In this document: in pieces, positions 1 to 12,100 of the stretch
How positions within the stretch are numbered: position 1 is the stretch's first letter
How the letters are laid out: the number at the start of each line of letters is the position of its first letter
Assembly: GCA_024345305.1 (NCBI GenBank)
Contig: BRON01000007.1
Coordinates: 558,001-622,000 of the forward strand
DNA length: 64,000 nt
Reading direction: 5' to 3'
DNA from: Mrakia gelida
Taxonomy: Eukaryota > Basidiomycota > Tremellomycetes > Cystofilobasidiales > Mrakiaceae
Position numbers and translations under genes: made by a program
Notes under the pieces: model-generated
What the model was told of the DNA's origin: nothing
Seen by the model: only the letters and a program-made list of their open reading frames with translations
The model's database searches: none

Positions 1-897
1 GGGAGAGCTGTATCGACGTGAGTCCTGTCTCTCCTCTTCCCTGGCTTTTCTCGTCGTCTCTCGTCTGACCTTGTTCTCCCTCTCACTCTCTCACACCTCC
101 CTCCTGCTCCCAATCAACCCCTCCTCGTTCCTCGCTTTGCCGTCTCGTCGCTTCCGCCTCCGCGTCCTCCCCTCACCCTCCCTCCCCTTCCTCCCTTCTC
201 CCAAACCACCCACCCCCCCCCCCCCCCCCCCCCCCCCACCCATCCCCACCTCTCACCCCCATCAGTAAACGTCCTCCACACCAAAGGCGTAGCCTTCGTC
301 ACCTACACCTCGGAACTCTGCGCCCAATTCGCCAAAGAAGCCATGTCCAACCAATCCCTCGACTCCGCCGAGATCCTCAACGTCCGTTGGGCCACCGAAG
401 ACCCTAACCCCGGCCAAATCAAAGCCGAAAAGCGACGGGTGGAGGCGGTGGGGAAAAAGGCTATTGAGGGGAAGATTGAGGGAGGGTTTGCGGAAGCGGC
501 GTTGACGGTGCAGGCGCTGGAGGAGGGGAGGGAGGGGGATTTGTACCCGCTTGAGGGAGGAAGGGAGGGAGCAGCCAAGAGGAGGAGGATTGAAGGTGGG
601 GATGCAGAGGAGGAGGGGGTGGAAGCTCAGCTTGGTGGAAGGGAGGAGGAGCACGAGCAGGAGGAGGAAGAGGTGCAGGTGGTGGAGGATCGAAGTGGGC
701 TGTTGGATCGGGATGCGCTCGAGGGGATGAAGTACTTTTTGCAGATGAAGAGGTTGAGGGAGGAGGAGGAGAGGAAGTCTTCTGTTGGAGGAGGGGTGAA
801 GAAGGTGGGAGGAGGAGGGGGAGCGGCGAGTGCGCCGAAGGGGTTGGGGACGCTGGGTGGGTACGGGAGTGGGAGTGAGGATGAGGACGATGAGTAG
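1..897 (+). CDS. CWC2: Pre-mRNA-splicing factor CWC2, C-terminal part
   Basis: The 5' part lies outside the window. Exon 1 (to about base 17) encodes GELYR and joins an exon starting at 266, giving GELYRLNVLHTKGVAFVTY, the end of an RRM. The stretch after it, AKEAMSNQSLD followed by VLNVRWATEDPNP, is characteristic of CWC2 (the RBM22-like protein of the NineTeen complex that binds U6 snRNA near the catalytic core). The rest is a Glu/Gly-rich low-complexity tail ending with a TAG at 895-897. The intron between is about 248 nt, long for this locus, and holds a 25-nt poly-C tract. The missing N-terminus would carry the CCCH zinc finger and Torus domain. Identity is well supported by the RRM end and the motif after it. 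Confidence 0.88.
213..237. repeat. 25-nt poly-C tract in a CWC2 intron
   Basis: Twenty-five consecutive C residues lie between the only good branch-point match of the intron (CTGAC near 65) and the acceptor at 265. Homopolymer runs of this kind are length-unstable. Confidence 0.9.
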
Positions 898-1246
898 TTT
901 GTTATGTAGGTTGGATCTTGTTCTAGGAGGGTGAAGAGAATGGAGTATGACTTCTTACTTGTTCGGTGGTTTGAGCTTGGAAAAGAGGGAAGAGGGACAG
1001 AGCCCGAAAAGACGAGATGTGCTCGACGCGTCGAGCGACAGGACGAGGAGCTTTCGAGCGCGCGCGAGAAGAGGTAAAGAACAATAAACATGCATTTCCA
1101 TTTCCGATAAGCCCAAAAAGATACAGTAGATAGATAGAAACTCTAGATAAACAGAACCGAAACTGAAGCGAACGAGAAGGTGGAGGGAGGGAGGGTCGAG
1201 GTTCAATTGGATGGTCGGTCGAGTGGTCGAGTTCGAGCTCGACTAC
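898..1246. other. Intergenic, convergent 3' ends
   Basis: This stretch lies between the stops of CWC2 (+) and the lipase (-). It is expected to hold both 3' UTRs. It includes a perfect palindrome CTCGACGCGTCGAG near 1022. No coding exon was seen on either strand. Confidence 0.6.
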
Positions 1247-2965
1247 TTAGATAAGGCAAGTTCCCATAGTGACTCCGTTGTAAGGGCCGAGGTGATCCAA
1301 GATGTCGAACACGTTGAAGGTTTGTCTGAAGGTATGAAGGGGTTGGGGACAAGGAAGACGAAGAAAGAGTCAGCGCGTTCGTTTCGACGTTTTGAGAGTG
1401 GAGGGCGAACTCACCCAAGAGCGCAATTGGTATCCTCAACTCCAGGGCAAGACTCGTAGACGCCATCGGGAGTGATGTACTGTTCTCCGTTGATCTGCTG
1501 GAAGCCGAGTGCTTGGCCTGGCATCCGGGGGATGGGATCTGGTTTGGGCGAGGCGGGTCGAGACGTGTCAGTTGGTTCGTTGTGACGCGGGGAACGAGAA
1601 GAGGAGGGAGGCTGAAGAGAGGACGAACCGTTCATGTTGGTGGTGTGGACAGAGTCGGGGATCTGTGAAGGGGAGGGGAAGGGGAAGAAGAAGATTCAGT
1701 TCGAGGGAGCGGGGACGAGCAAGAGTAGAAGGCAGGGGACGAACGACGCTGAGAGCCCAAGGACCGAAGGCTGGGTTTCCGGTCCTAGGGAGACCGAAGA
1801 GTCTAGCTGAGACGTCCAGGGAAGGGATCTGGAGCTTGAGGTAGAGGGCGTCGACTGGGAAAGAAGAGAAGCCGAAGGGACGAAGGTCAGCGCAAGTCAA
1901 GTTCTTCTCGACGAGGTAAGAAGGACTCACGCTCGGCGATGGCTCCTCCAAGGGAGTGACCGACGGTGATGACTGTGGGAAAGTGAGAGAAGGGAAGGAA
2001 TCAGTTCGCGGGTCGTGGGCTCGCGAGACGGCCCGAAATCGAACGCGTCAAAATCGAACTCGAACCCACCCTTCGACGTTCCGTACTGGGAGACTCCCTT
2101 CTTGACGGCGGCAAGGATCTGGGCAGCGGTGTATCCTTGGGTACTTTGGAATCCACTGTGTACCCTGGCTCCGGCAGCTCCCGCGCCTGGAGGAAAGACG
2201 GAGGGAGAAAAGAACGTCAGCCGAGGTGCCGACGAACGCGTCGGAATTCGAGACTCGGGCTCGCGTTCCAGCCTTCGCCTGGTCTCCCACAGTCACCGAA
2301 GTGGAAGAGTAAGCGACCATGAGGGTAGGAAAGACTCACCGGGGAACATCGACTCGTCAAGAGGGGTCGGAATGAAGTCAGCGTCCTCGAGGAGAGAGAG
2401 GATCGAAGTCGGGTTCGTTCCTTGATGAGCGACGATGATGGCTCCCAAGCTCGAGTCGTAGGCGACGAACCATCCTGCGTTAAAGAAGGTGGGTGAAAAC
2501 AATCGGAGAATCAGTCAGCGTCGTCGCTCGACGCTTCTTCCTCTCGCTCGCGCTTCGAGTCGTCGGCACTCACCTGGGATAGTCTGATCGTTTCCTGCGG
2601 CATCGATGGCGACGATGCTACTCAACGCAGCTCCAGAGTTGATGGACTCAGCCGAACAGTACGCAGCTCTGTAAGAGGGGTCAAGTGAAAGGGCGAAAGA
2701 GAGTGAAAGATCGAAACGCGTCAGAAAAGTCGAGAACCGAAGACGAGAACGAAGCACCAGGCAAAGGAGACGACGGTACGTACGAAGCGATCTTGGCGAA
2801 GGTGGCGATATCGTTCTTCGCAGAATCGGAGAGGGCTGAAGGAGCAGCAGTGTTGTCTCTGATCTGGAGGAGCTTGAGGTCGTCGGCGGGGGAGATGGCG
2901 AGAGGAGCAGCCGATACCGAACCTGCGACGATGAGGAAGAGACCAAGAGCGTGGGAGGCGAGCAT
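1247..2965 (-). CDS. Secreted class-3 lipase
   Basis: A triacylglycerol lipase of the fungal class-3 alpha/beta-hydrolase family, probably extracellular. It starts with a clear signal peptide (MLASHALGLFLIVAGSVSAA). The family signatures appear in order over several exons: WFVAYDSSLGAIIVAHQGT, then GAGARVHSGF, then the nucleophile elbow VITVGHSLGGA (about 1960), then GLPRTGNPAF, then DPIPRMP with the likely catalytic Asp, then FDILDHLGPYNG with the likely catalytic His, ending MGTCLI and stop. A CPGVEDTNC motif near the end could form a disulfide. The coding region is split by about eight short introns with GTGAGT-type donors. The triad is complete, so the enzyme is predicted to be active. 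Substrate preference cannot be read from the sequence. Confidence 0.9.
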
Positions 2966-3290
2966 CTTGGTAGAGAAGATCGAAGGGTAGGAGGGAGATG
3001 AGAGGGGAGGAGGAAGGGAAGGGAGATGGTGGTTGGAAGATGGGGAGAGGACGAGCGAGCGATCCCTTTTTGTGATGGGGTTCCAACGACTTCGACGATT
3101 CGGGTATGTTCCTGTGTCCAAGGAGATTGAGTCTAGCATGAGCTATAAGTAGATCCTATCTGGTAGCTGCAAAGTCTGTTCATCGGCGGTCGAAGCGAGA
3201 CGAAGGGGAATGAAAAGGTGGTGAGTCGCGGTTTTCCGTTGGGGTACCGTTCGGCTCCCCTCCTCAGCCTCTGGTCTCCTCCTCCTCGTA

Positions 3291-4183
3291 CTATCTGCAG
3301 CACCTGAGGATCAATCAAAAGGTACTCACAAGGATAACAGTCTCAGATCATGGCGAAAGAACCGATGAAGTGCGCACAGAGCGTCGAGACTGCAGAGTCG
3401 GGAGCGAGATGGTCGCGTCCGAACGCAGAGCGGCCTGCCTTCCTGCGCGGATCCGACGAGCTGAACCTCGGAGAGGGAGCGTTCGAGAGTTCGATGGCTG
3501 GAGTTCAGCTCTTGTGGAGCGTCGAAGGATGAGGGGGGGGGGAGCGGCAGCTGTTGAGGCGACGTGCGAAGAAGAAGCGAGCGAACTTGCTTCAGCTCGG
3601 ATGCCTCACCTCGTCTCTCCCTCTCGAGGTCAAGAATGTTGGGGACGTCTACGGCGATAAGAAGAGATAAGAAGGGGGATCTGACTCACCAGAAGACCGA
3701 CCCTCTCCAATTCTCCAGTCCCTTCTCCAGACGACGAGCTAGCCTCCGCCCGATTCCTCGCTCTGCTTTAGATCAGCTTCCCGACATCTTCTGGTCCTCG
3801 AGCAGCGCCAGAAGAGCTCGGAAAGAGACAGTGGAACCATTACCTGGCCCAGGCCGTGGCGAGCTTCCTTAACAAGTCAATGGAAGGTCGACCAAAGCGT
3901 CCGAGAAAGGGAAGGTAGCGAAGGGACGGAGGAAGGAGGGCGAAGCTCACCTTCGGACCTTCCTGCTCTGGTCGAGTCTCTCAGTCCTTCAATGAGGATC
4001 CCGGCAAGGTTCTGAAGCCAAGATGAAGTTACCACGTAGGTATCCCTGCATGGAATCCATACGAACGAAGCTGTAAACGTGTGTTTAAGGTCGAAACGGT
4101 TGGAGGAAGAGGAGGAGACGAGCTCAACGAAATCGACTCGACGACTTCGCCCTCCAGCGCTCCCAGACCTCTCTGAACATTTT
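3291..4183 (-). CDS. Unresolved multi-exon minus-strand gene
   Basis: On the minus strand several donors with following branch points and acceptors are evenly spaced (reverse complements of donors near 3327, 3607, 3686 and 3949), which argues for a real transcript. One exon reads WLQNLAGILIEGLRDSTRAG (about 3950-4020) and another RRLARRLEKGLENWRGSVFW (about 3683-3755). A third (about 3330-3560) reads SSFDAPQELNSSHRTLERSL. I could not join all exons in one frame without forcing a splice site, and I recognise no domain. It may be a poorly modelled gene, a decaying gene or a non-coding transcript. The limits given are those of the best partial model, from a possible ATG near 4183 to a TAG at 3291. 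Confidence 0.3.
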
Positions 4184-4417
4184 CTCAAGGTCAGAGAGTC
4201 TCTGACGGAATCTCGTGGCCGCCGAATTGTTCACCCTACTTGACCCTACGCAAAAAAAAATCGCAACCGAGAAACGAAAGACGACGCACCCACGCGTTCT
4301 TCAAGCCGAAGTCCTCCGCTTCCTCATCCTGACCCCCAACCAACTCGACCCTCTCAGCCTTCCTTCCTCTGAAGACTCTTCGTCTCATCTCCTGATCGAC
4401 TGGGAACGGACCTCTCT

Positions 4418-6685
4418 ATGCAAGCCGTCGTCGTCTCGACGAGAAGTCCACCAGCAGCAGCGTCCAGCGACAATCAAGTCATCACCTCTCCTCCCTCCTC
4501 CGACTCTGCTCCGTCTTCGTCGACCTCCGTCAAGGATGGCTCGGCTCCCTCAGGACCTCTGGCTTCCAAAGCTGTAGCGGCAGCTTCTGCATCGAACACG
4601 TTTTTGGCTTCGCTATCTAGGTGAGTCGAGCCTTCACTGGGGAGAGAGGAAGAGGTGAAGAGAGGGAAGGAAGGAGGGGTCGAGCTCACCATCCCAACCC
4701 AACTGACCAAAACCTCCTTTTCTTCGTTCCCGCGTCTAGAACGCTCATCTTCTTAGCGGGAATGATGCTCAAACGGCCTGCTCGTATATTCCGACCCAGT
4801 AAAGGTGATTGTAGACGACAACGAGCGTCGCCGAGGAGAGCTCAAGTCGAAGGAAGGAGCGTCGAGCTCACCCTCTCTCTTCCTTCGCGTTCGTTGCCCG
4901 CTGCTCCAGTCTCCACCTTCGCGTTCATCAAAGCTCTCGCACAACGAGACGGAAGGTCTCTCGGTCCCACTGGAATCCTCGGACTTCTGAAGGACTATGG
5001 AGTGAGTGCTTTCTCTGGAAGGGGCTCTCGAAAGCCGTTTTCGCTTCTGACCTTCGCTCGTGTCCCTCCGCTCTTTTCGTTCGACAGCCCTGGTCCCTCG
5101 TCCTCCCTCTCATACCAACCCTCATCATAAACACGACCCTCACGACCCTTCTCTTCACGACCCACTCGTTTCTATCCTCTCTCCTCTCCCACGTCCCTCC
5201 CTTTGCCCGACCACGTCCTCCTCCCACCTCTCCACCCGAGATCGTCTTCTCACCCTCTCCTTCGACCGACCACCTCACTCATCTCTACCATCGGAATACC
5301 CACTCGACCTGTCATCCTACCCTGCTTTCGGCTTTGGCAGGAGCCGGCGCTGGAATCGCTCAAGGCACGCTTGCTACCCCCGTCCAAAAGCTCGTCGCGT
5401 TCCTGTCGAGGATCATCACTGGTTCGGGAAGGAAGAAGCCCTCACCGTCATCTAATGCATCGCCGAACAGGCCACCGTCAACATCATCGACCTCGGTGAA
5501 GGGAGGAGGAGGAGGAGGACTTTCGACGTCGAAGGCCGGGAGTGTGAAGAGTCGGAAGGACACGCTCGTCTGGTTAAAGGAGTTAAGGACGGCTGGAGTA
5601 GCTGGTAGCAGCGGATGGGATGGGAACTGGAGAGGTCTGTCAAAGCTGGGCTTTGAGGGTTGGAGATGGACGATAGCGAAAGATGGAGTCGGTGAGTCCT
5701 CGCGATCCTTTTTCGGGTCGTCGTTCGGCCAACTTTCCAGAGCTGACCCTCTTCGTCTCCTCGCTCCTCTTCTTCGTATTCAGGATATGCTCTCTTCTTC
5801 GCCACTTTCGACTCCTCTCGACGACTGGCTCTTCATGTTCGAGAACTCGTCGAGGCTTCTCAGCCTCGATCCGTCTTGTCGTCCACTCCCGTCCCCGCAC
5901 GACCGATGGCTTTCTTCGGTCTCGACGACGACGACGATGAGGAGGAGAACAACGAGGAGGGTGGTCTTGGACGGACGGGAAGCAAATGGGGAAGGCTCAG
6001 TCAGGCTGGAGTGCTGGTAGCAGGAGGAATCACAGCGGGAACGTTGTAAGTCGCGTCCCCTCGTCTCGTCGCTTCCTGGTCTCATTCTCGTCCTGCCTCA
6101 ATTTTTGAGGCGACGCTGAACTTATTCCCTCATCTTCACTTCTCCAATCAGGTTCCAACTCTCCTCTCGGCCCTTCGACGCCGTCCTCCACCTCCTCCAA
6201 TCCCCTCAACACCTCCCATCCTCGCACGCGTCTCGACACTTCTCCCGTCACTATCTACTCAACCACCTTCGGCACCCTCTCCATCCCTCCCAACGCAACG
6301 CCAAGTATCGAACCACAGGAACCGGAACCGCTCCTCTCCCCGCGTTCCCTCTCATCGTTCGGACGCTCAAGACGCAAGGTTTCGGGTTCTTCTTCGGCCC
6401 TCAGGAGAAGGAAGGCAAAATCGGTGGACCTCTCTGGAAGAGATTCGCTTGGAAGTTCGCAGGAGTGGTACCTTGGGGAGCAGGTGCGTTCTCTCCCTCT
6501 TCTCCCAAGAAGACGAGCTCGAAGCTGAGCTGACCCGAACCCCTTCGTTTCGTCCGTCTCCCAGGCTTCTTGGTCTTCGCATGTCAGTCCGTTTCGCCTT
6601 TCCGTCTCGATCTCGTTGAGGTTCGGCTCGCACTGACTCGCTCGCTTTCGTTTACATCTTCGCAGGGGTTGGAGGAGAAGTGTGA
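4418..6685 (+). CDS. Mitochondrial-carrier-like membrane protein
   Basis: The spliced protein looks like a divergent SLC25-type carrier. It has helices around WSLVLPLIPTLIINTTL, ALAGAGAGIAQGTLATPVQK and AGVLVAGGITAGTLFQL. Repeat-like segments TPVQK and RPFDAVLHLL stand where the family has Px[DE]xx[KR], so the signature is degenerate. The N-terminus is Ser/Ala-rich. A short acidic run (LDDDDDEEENNEE) precedes the last third, and the protein ends with FLVFAWVGGEV. About eight exons; start chosen at the first ATG of the exon at 4418-4620, whose donor is GTGAGT. Probably an inner-mitochondrial or outer-membrane carrier relative; no substrate can be assigned. It starts about 230 bp from the unresolved minus gene, a likely shared promoter. 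Confidence 0.6.
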
Positions 6686-6937
6686 GGATAACATGACTAT
6701 AAACAGCAAAAACGACAACCCGACGAGACGATAGCAAAAGGAACCAACCTCCGGACGCTGCTCGAGGACGAGCGCAAAGAAGACGCTACTGATTAACCGA
6801 TCTAGACTACACCCATTTCCCCATCGTAACAGAAACTACAGATTGTCCGACCCAACAAGATCCAAATCCACCAGATGATTCCCTTCCGTCGCCGCGTCAA
6901 CTCGAACCCAAACCCTCGACTCCCCTCCCTCCCTCCC

Positions 6938-8676
6938 TCACTCCCAGCTCAACCTCGACTTCTTCCTCAGATCGACAACCTGCTCCTCCTCCCTCAAGAC
7001 ACCCCAACGCTCGGTCTGGGATGTGTGCGATCCAGGGTTGTTCTGCGACGTCCAGGTCTGCGAACGAGCGAGAAGGAGAACGCGAAGGTGAGCCGACGCG
7101 TCTTTTCTTCTCGTTGAACGAGAGGAGAGACAAGAACTCACGATGGTTTCGAGACGAGCTAGCTTGGAAGCGTAGGCCTGAACGGTCTTCTCCCTCGACC
7201 CACAGGGAGCCTTCGGCCAAGTGAGACATCCGAGGAAGGAGAGGGAGGTGAGGGAGGAGAGTTGGGAGAGGGTGGCGACGAAGGAGGACTGGAGTTTGAA
7301 ACGACGCGACCTGGTGAATTCAAGACCGTCGCGAGTAGAACAGAGGGGAGTGTGGACTGACCAGCGATCCCAAATAAAATGCAGGACTCCCAAACGAGCG
7401 CGACTGAGAGTCGGGACTCCTCAACTCGAGCTTCCTCAACTTCGGGAAGACGCGCACGAGCAACCTCAACACTTCGACGTCCAACTCGAGGACTGTGACC
7501 GACAGCTCCACGACGTTCTTCGCTCTTCCTTGGATGGACTTGAAGAGCGTGGTGGCCTCCGAGATGGTGAGTCCAGGCGAGTGTTTTGACGGAAGGAACG
7601 CGAGGGAGCGAAGGGACGGGAGTTGAGGTGGGAACGCGACGGAGGTGGCGAGAGGGAGGTAGATCGTGAGGGTTTCGAGGGTCTTTGAGTGGAGGGATAG
7701 GAAAGTGGTAGGGTTGAGGAGGTTAGTGGGCGTCAGGTGGAAGGACTGGAGGAGAGGGAAGTGGATGGAGGGTCCGACCGAGAGTCCGTCGTTCTTCGTG
7801 TTGCTCCTCCCGTCGAAGAGGTCCAAAGCGACTCCGTTTCTGACGTCCAACTCCTTCACACGCTGCCTGTTTCTTCGCAGCATGCTCCTCAACCCTCTCC
7901 CACTATCCTCCCTCGCGTCAAACTCCAGGACTCGTCGTCGCCCGACGACGTCGACGGGACCGACGAAACGAAGAGGGGGAGGATGGACGGTCACGACGCT
8001 CACTCCCTCGAGGAGATCCCAAAAGGACGAGGGGAAGGAGGAGAGGTCGCTTCCCGTGAGGTCGAGGGATCGGATTTGGAGAGGATGGAGGGAGGACGAG
8101 GGGAAGTCGAAGGTGAGAGGGGAGGAGAGGGAGGTGATGTCGATGTGCTGAAGTTTGGGGAAGAGGGGGAGGAGAGGTTGGAGGGCTGAAAGGATGGTAT
8201 CCATGGACGAAGGCCACACGAGTAGAGCTCCAGTGAGAGAGGTCTTCCTGAAGTGTCCGGTCTCGTAGCGAGCGTGAAGGTGGACGACTCTGCGAGGCGA
8301 GGGAACGAAGCGAGACGAGTCGGAGGGATCAAGCGGTCAGTTCGATTTCGTTCGAGATTTTTGATAGGAAGGGACATCTCTCGCAGCGATGGTGCCTCTG
8401 AGAGTGGGAGGAAGAAGGTGAAGGAAACACTCACTTGACCAGCCCTGCGAGCTCAGACTCGCCCAGTGCTTCGAGAGCTCTCACGCTTCTCGTTTCGCTC
8501 GTGAGGGTCACCCTTGAAAAGAGGATGGAAGCAGCGACGGCGTTCATCTTCCTGCACACCAGAGCGAGGGACTTGAGCGAAGCTGGATCGAGACACTTTG
8601 CGGTGGCGAGAGAGAGCTCGGTGGGGAGGGTGGTGAGGGTGGTGGTGGAGAAGGAAGGCTGAAAGAGGGAGGACAT
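6938..8676 (-). CDS. F-box protein with leucine-rich C-terminus (F-box gene 1)
   Basis: The first exon encodes an N-terminal F-box (LPTELSLATAKCLDPASLKSL then ALVCRKMNAVA), the SKP1-binding element of SCF ubiquitin ligases. After an intron the protein continues with HARYETGHFRKTSLTG and a run of irregular leucine-rich segments (LFPKLQHIDI, FPKLRKLELR, LSSLTSLSFLG) typical of fungal F-box/LRR adaptors. The last exon ends LRKKSRLSWE with a TGA at 6938. Four exons are clear. The substrate is unknown. It is one of four F-box-like genes in the window. Confidence 0.75.
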
Positions 8677-9152
8677 CGCGAGGGAGGGAGGGAGGTGGCG
8701 AACGAACTCGTTTGGGAGAGATGATGGTGGTTAGCTTCTTCTTCTCTTGCCTTCTGATCTTTCGGCCCTCTGCTTCTCATAGGGGAACAAAAGGCGAAGC
8801 GAGAAAGAGGCGGGAGGAGCACACGAGAGGAAAAACGGTCGGTGCTTCCCTCCTTCAAAGTTCAGCCCTGGGTCCGACCGAGACGCCGCCTCCTCTTCCT
8901 CCCCTCCTTTCTTTAGAAACCCCTCTTTGCTCAAACTCCTTCCCTTCCTTCTTCGAGAGAAGGAAGCATCTGAGCACAGAGGCATTATTCTCCGAAAATT
9001 TTTGCCCGCGATCTCAAAAGTGGGGAAGAGAAAGAGGGACCGCGGAGGGAAGGGACGGGCAGGGAGGCAAGTCGCGTCGCGTCGAAGTCGTAAATCGTAA
9101 TCTGTGTTCTCCGTCAAAGCATAACCAAACAAGTTACCCTCCTTCCTTCTCA
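8677..9152. other. Intergenic, downstream of kinesin and upstream of F-box gene 1
   Basis: This holds the promoter of F-box gene 1 and the 3' end of the kinesin gene, both on the minus strand. No coding exon was recognised. Confidence 0.5.
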
Positions 9153-12100
9153 TCAAGCTCTCAACACTCCTCCCACCTTCTCTTTCGTCTCCTCCGCCAA
9201 TCTGACAGCTTCAATCTCTGCGTCCTCGGCGTCGAGCTTTCGTCGCAACGCCTCCCTTTCGAGCTTGTACTTCAGCGTTCGCGCCGCCTTCTCCTCTTCA
9301 GACTGCGCGAGCGAGACGAAGAAGGAGGTTCAGCTTGGGGTTTTGTATCTCCACGCGAGGCGACGGAGGGGACGGCAGCTCACCAGCTCGTTCCACTGCT
9401 TCGGAGTCGAATCCCTCATGAGCTCCTTGTTCTTGTCGAGATTCTCGAGGTACGCGGTGTAGAACTTGACTCCCGAGGTATCCTTGGAGACGGTGTTGGC
9501 GAGGGTCTCACGACGAGATGAGTTCAGAGGGTCGACTGCAGGGCAAAGATGAAGAGTCAGGTTCGGGAGATGAGGAAAAAGGAGGAAGAGATGAGACGAG
9601 AGACGTGACGGCGCGAAGACTCACGTTCCTCCTTCCAAAGTTCAGCGAAGATCTCCTTCGCCTCCTCGGTCGTAGCAGGAGGTTTCCCTTCAAAGGGCGA
9701 AGCGATGATGCGAGAGATGAACTCTGCTTCTCCCATCTCGATGACTGATTTGCCCTTCAAAGGGACGCCGACTGCAAAGAGAGAGGAAGAGGGAGAGTCA
9801 GTTCCGCTTCGACGAAGACGGCCTCGACGCGTCTCGAGGCGCGAGAAGCTGACCTTCAACGATAGCTGGACAGAAGATGTCGGGGTCGACCTTGTCCGAG
9901 ACCTTCTCGAGCCAGTCCTGAGACGACGAAGATGGTACACGACGCGTCGTGTCAGCGGAGGGTGGCGAGACGAAAGAGACGACGAGACGACAGGAAGATT
10001 ACTCACTGCGACCTGTTGATTCATCCAAGACGAGAACGGATACGGAGTCTTTCTAGTCTTGAGGACCTCAGCTCGGCTTCCTTGACGAGAATCGACTGCA
10101 CAGAATTCACGCCAAAACGAGTCAGCTCGTCTCCCTTCCCGCTCGACGCGTCGAGTCCAGACAAGTCGAACTCACCACTCGACGTCCAAAGCAACTTGTA
10201 GAAGCTCTTCGCTCCCTTCTCCGTCAATCCAGATCCAGGTTTCTGCGCCTCGAGGCAGCGAGCGACGAAGACTTCCTCTGAGAGCTTGGTCATTTGGACT
10301 CCAGTTTCGAAGGGAGCGAGAAGAGCTGCGTCGATCTTGGAAGAGGATTTGGTAACCCAGTCTGTTCGAGAAGTCGAAGGGTCAGCTCTCCGACAAGGAG
10401 AAGGAGAAGGGAGGATCAACGGAGGATCAACGAACCTCTGAACTGAGCGTTCGTCCAAGACGCTGGACCGTCGCCCGTCGAAGGCGTTGCAGGTTGCGCG
10501 ACTCGGAACACTGAGATCAAGGGAGTCAGGCTAGCGAAAGGATCTCGAGTGAGGCATAGAGGTAGAGGTAAGAGACGTACTCTGTATGTAGGTAAGAGTG
10601 CTCTTGGTGTGAACAGAGTCTGCGAAGATCGAGAGGGAGTCAGCGTGAGCCTCGGTCCGAGACGAAGGAGGGGAACAGCTCACCTGAAACATGAGGACTC
10701 GCGTGCGCGACGATGACGGTCTTGCAGTGACGAGTAGCCTCTGCGAAAGTAAGAGGACGAGGAGAATGGAGAAGGAGACGAGAGGCCAGTCAGAAACAGA
10801 GGGACGCGTCGAAGGAGTCGCGACGAGGACGAACGGAGGTCGAAGACGGGCTGCGGAGGAAGAACGAAGAACGAAACTCAGTCTCGCGAAACGAAGTGAA
10901 CATATTCACATGAAGTGCGACCGACCTTGAGAGCAAGAGTCAACTGATGAAAACAAACGAGGAGGTCGACGAAAAGTCAGCGACATCTCAACCTTCCCAA
11001 CGACTTCGTCGAACACACCTTATTGCTTCGATAAGGCACATGAGTGAAAGCGGTGGACTTCCCAGATCGTCTGTTCTGATCCGCTTCGGCTCGAAGTCGG
11101 ACACAGTCCTACATCACCACAAAGCCCGAGCGAAGTCGCGTCAGTTCAGTTCTCGCGTCGCCTCTCCCCTCCCGACCGAAGCCAAACGCTCACCTTCAGG
11201 TTACTCAGAGACTTGTTGATCTCTCTACTCTCTTCCATCCTGTCCGTTCCAAGGTTCTTGCGATCGGCTGCTCGTTCTGAACCTGCAGCAGAAGGAAGGA
11301 GGGAAGAAGGTCAGCTGGGGACGCGTCGTAAATCGGGACGAGGAGAAGGGAACTGACCAGCGAGATCGACAAAGGTGAGAGTCCCAGGAGTGAGAGCCGG
11401 GAATAGCGTGTTGGCTATTTGGATGCTGTGCGACAGAAGAAAAGGGAGAGGAGTCAGGTCGATCTCAACAGAGGAAGAACGAATGTCGACGAACGTGATG
11501 AGGCAATGAGATCTTGAGGACTCGTCGTTCTTGGCTGTAGCGGCTGTTGATCGTTCCGAAAGAGCCTCTGTGAGGCGATGCGGTGTGAGAGGATCGGTCA
11601 GCCCGATATAAATCTCAAAAAGAAGGAGGGATGAACGCGTCGAGAAGAACTCGACTCACTTTGGATCGCGTCCGCCAACTCTTCTCCTGAGCTGATAACA
11701 AGCGTCGAAGCAGAGGTTAGGACCTCTCCGTTCTGTGAAGACGACGAAGAGTCAGCTTTGATCTCTTCTCAGGCGCGTGTTCGAGTTTGGAGCGAGAGAG
11801 CAACCGAACTGACCTGATCCTCGCCCACAACAACCTTCTCTCCGACCTTCCCCATCCCCAAATCCTTCGCTTCGCTCCCCAGGATCTCCCAGATAGCCAG
11901 CGATACCTGGAACACCTCCTCTGGCTTCTTCCCTTGGTCAAGCAGAGCCGAAGGAAACCTGTCCAGCGCGAACGCGACGAGAGAGGGGAAAAGCGTGGCG
12001 GCGAGGTTGGAGAGGAGGTGGGAGGTCGTGTAGGTTTTACCGGACGAAGTCTTTGAAAACAAGCAAGTTCAGTGAGGTCAAGAGGTAGCCGAGATACAAT

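Noticed and set aside
1022..1035. ACGCGT palindromes read as restriction-like or mobile-element terminal repeats
   Set aside because: They are scattered through introns and UTRs with no flanking duplications, paired orientation or element-like interior.
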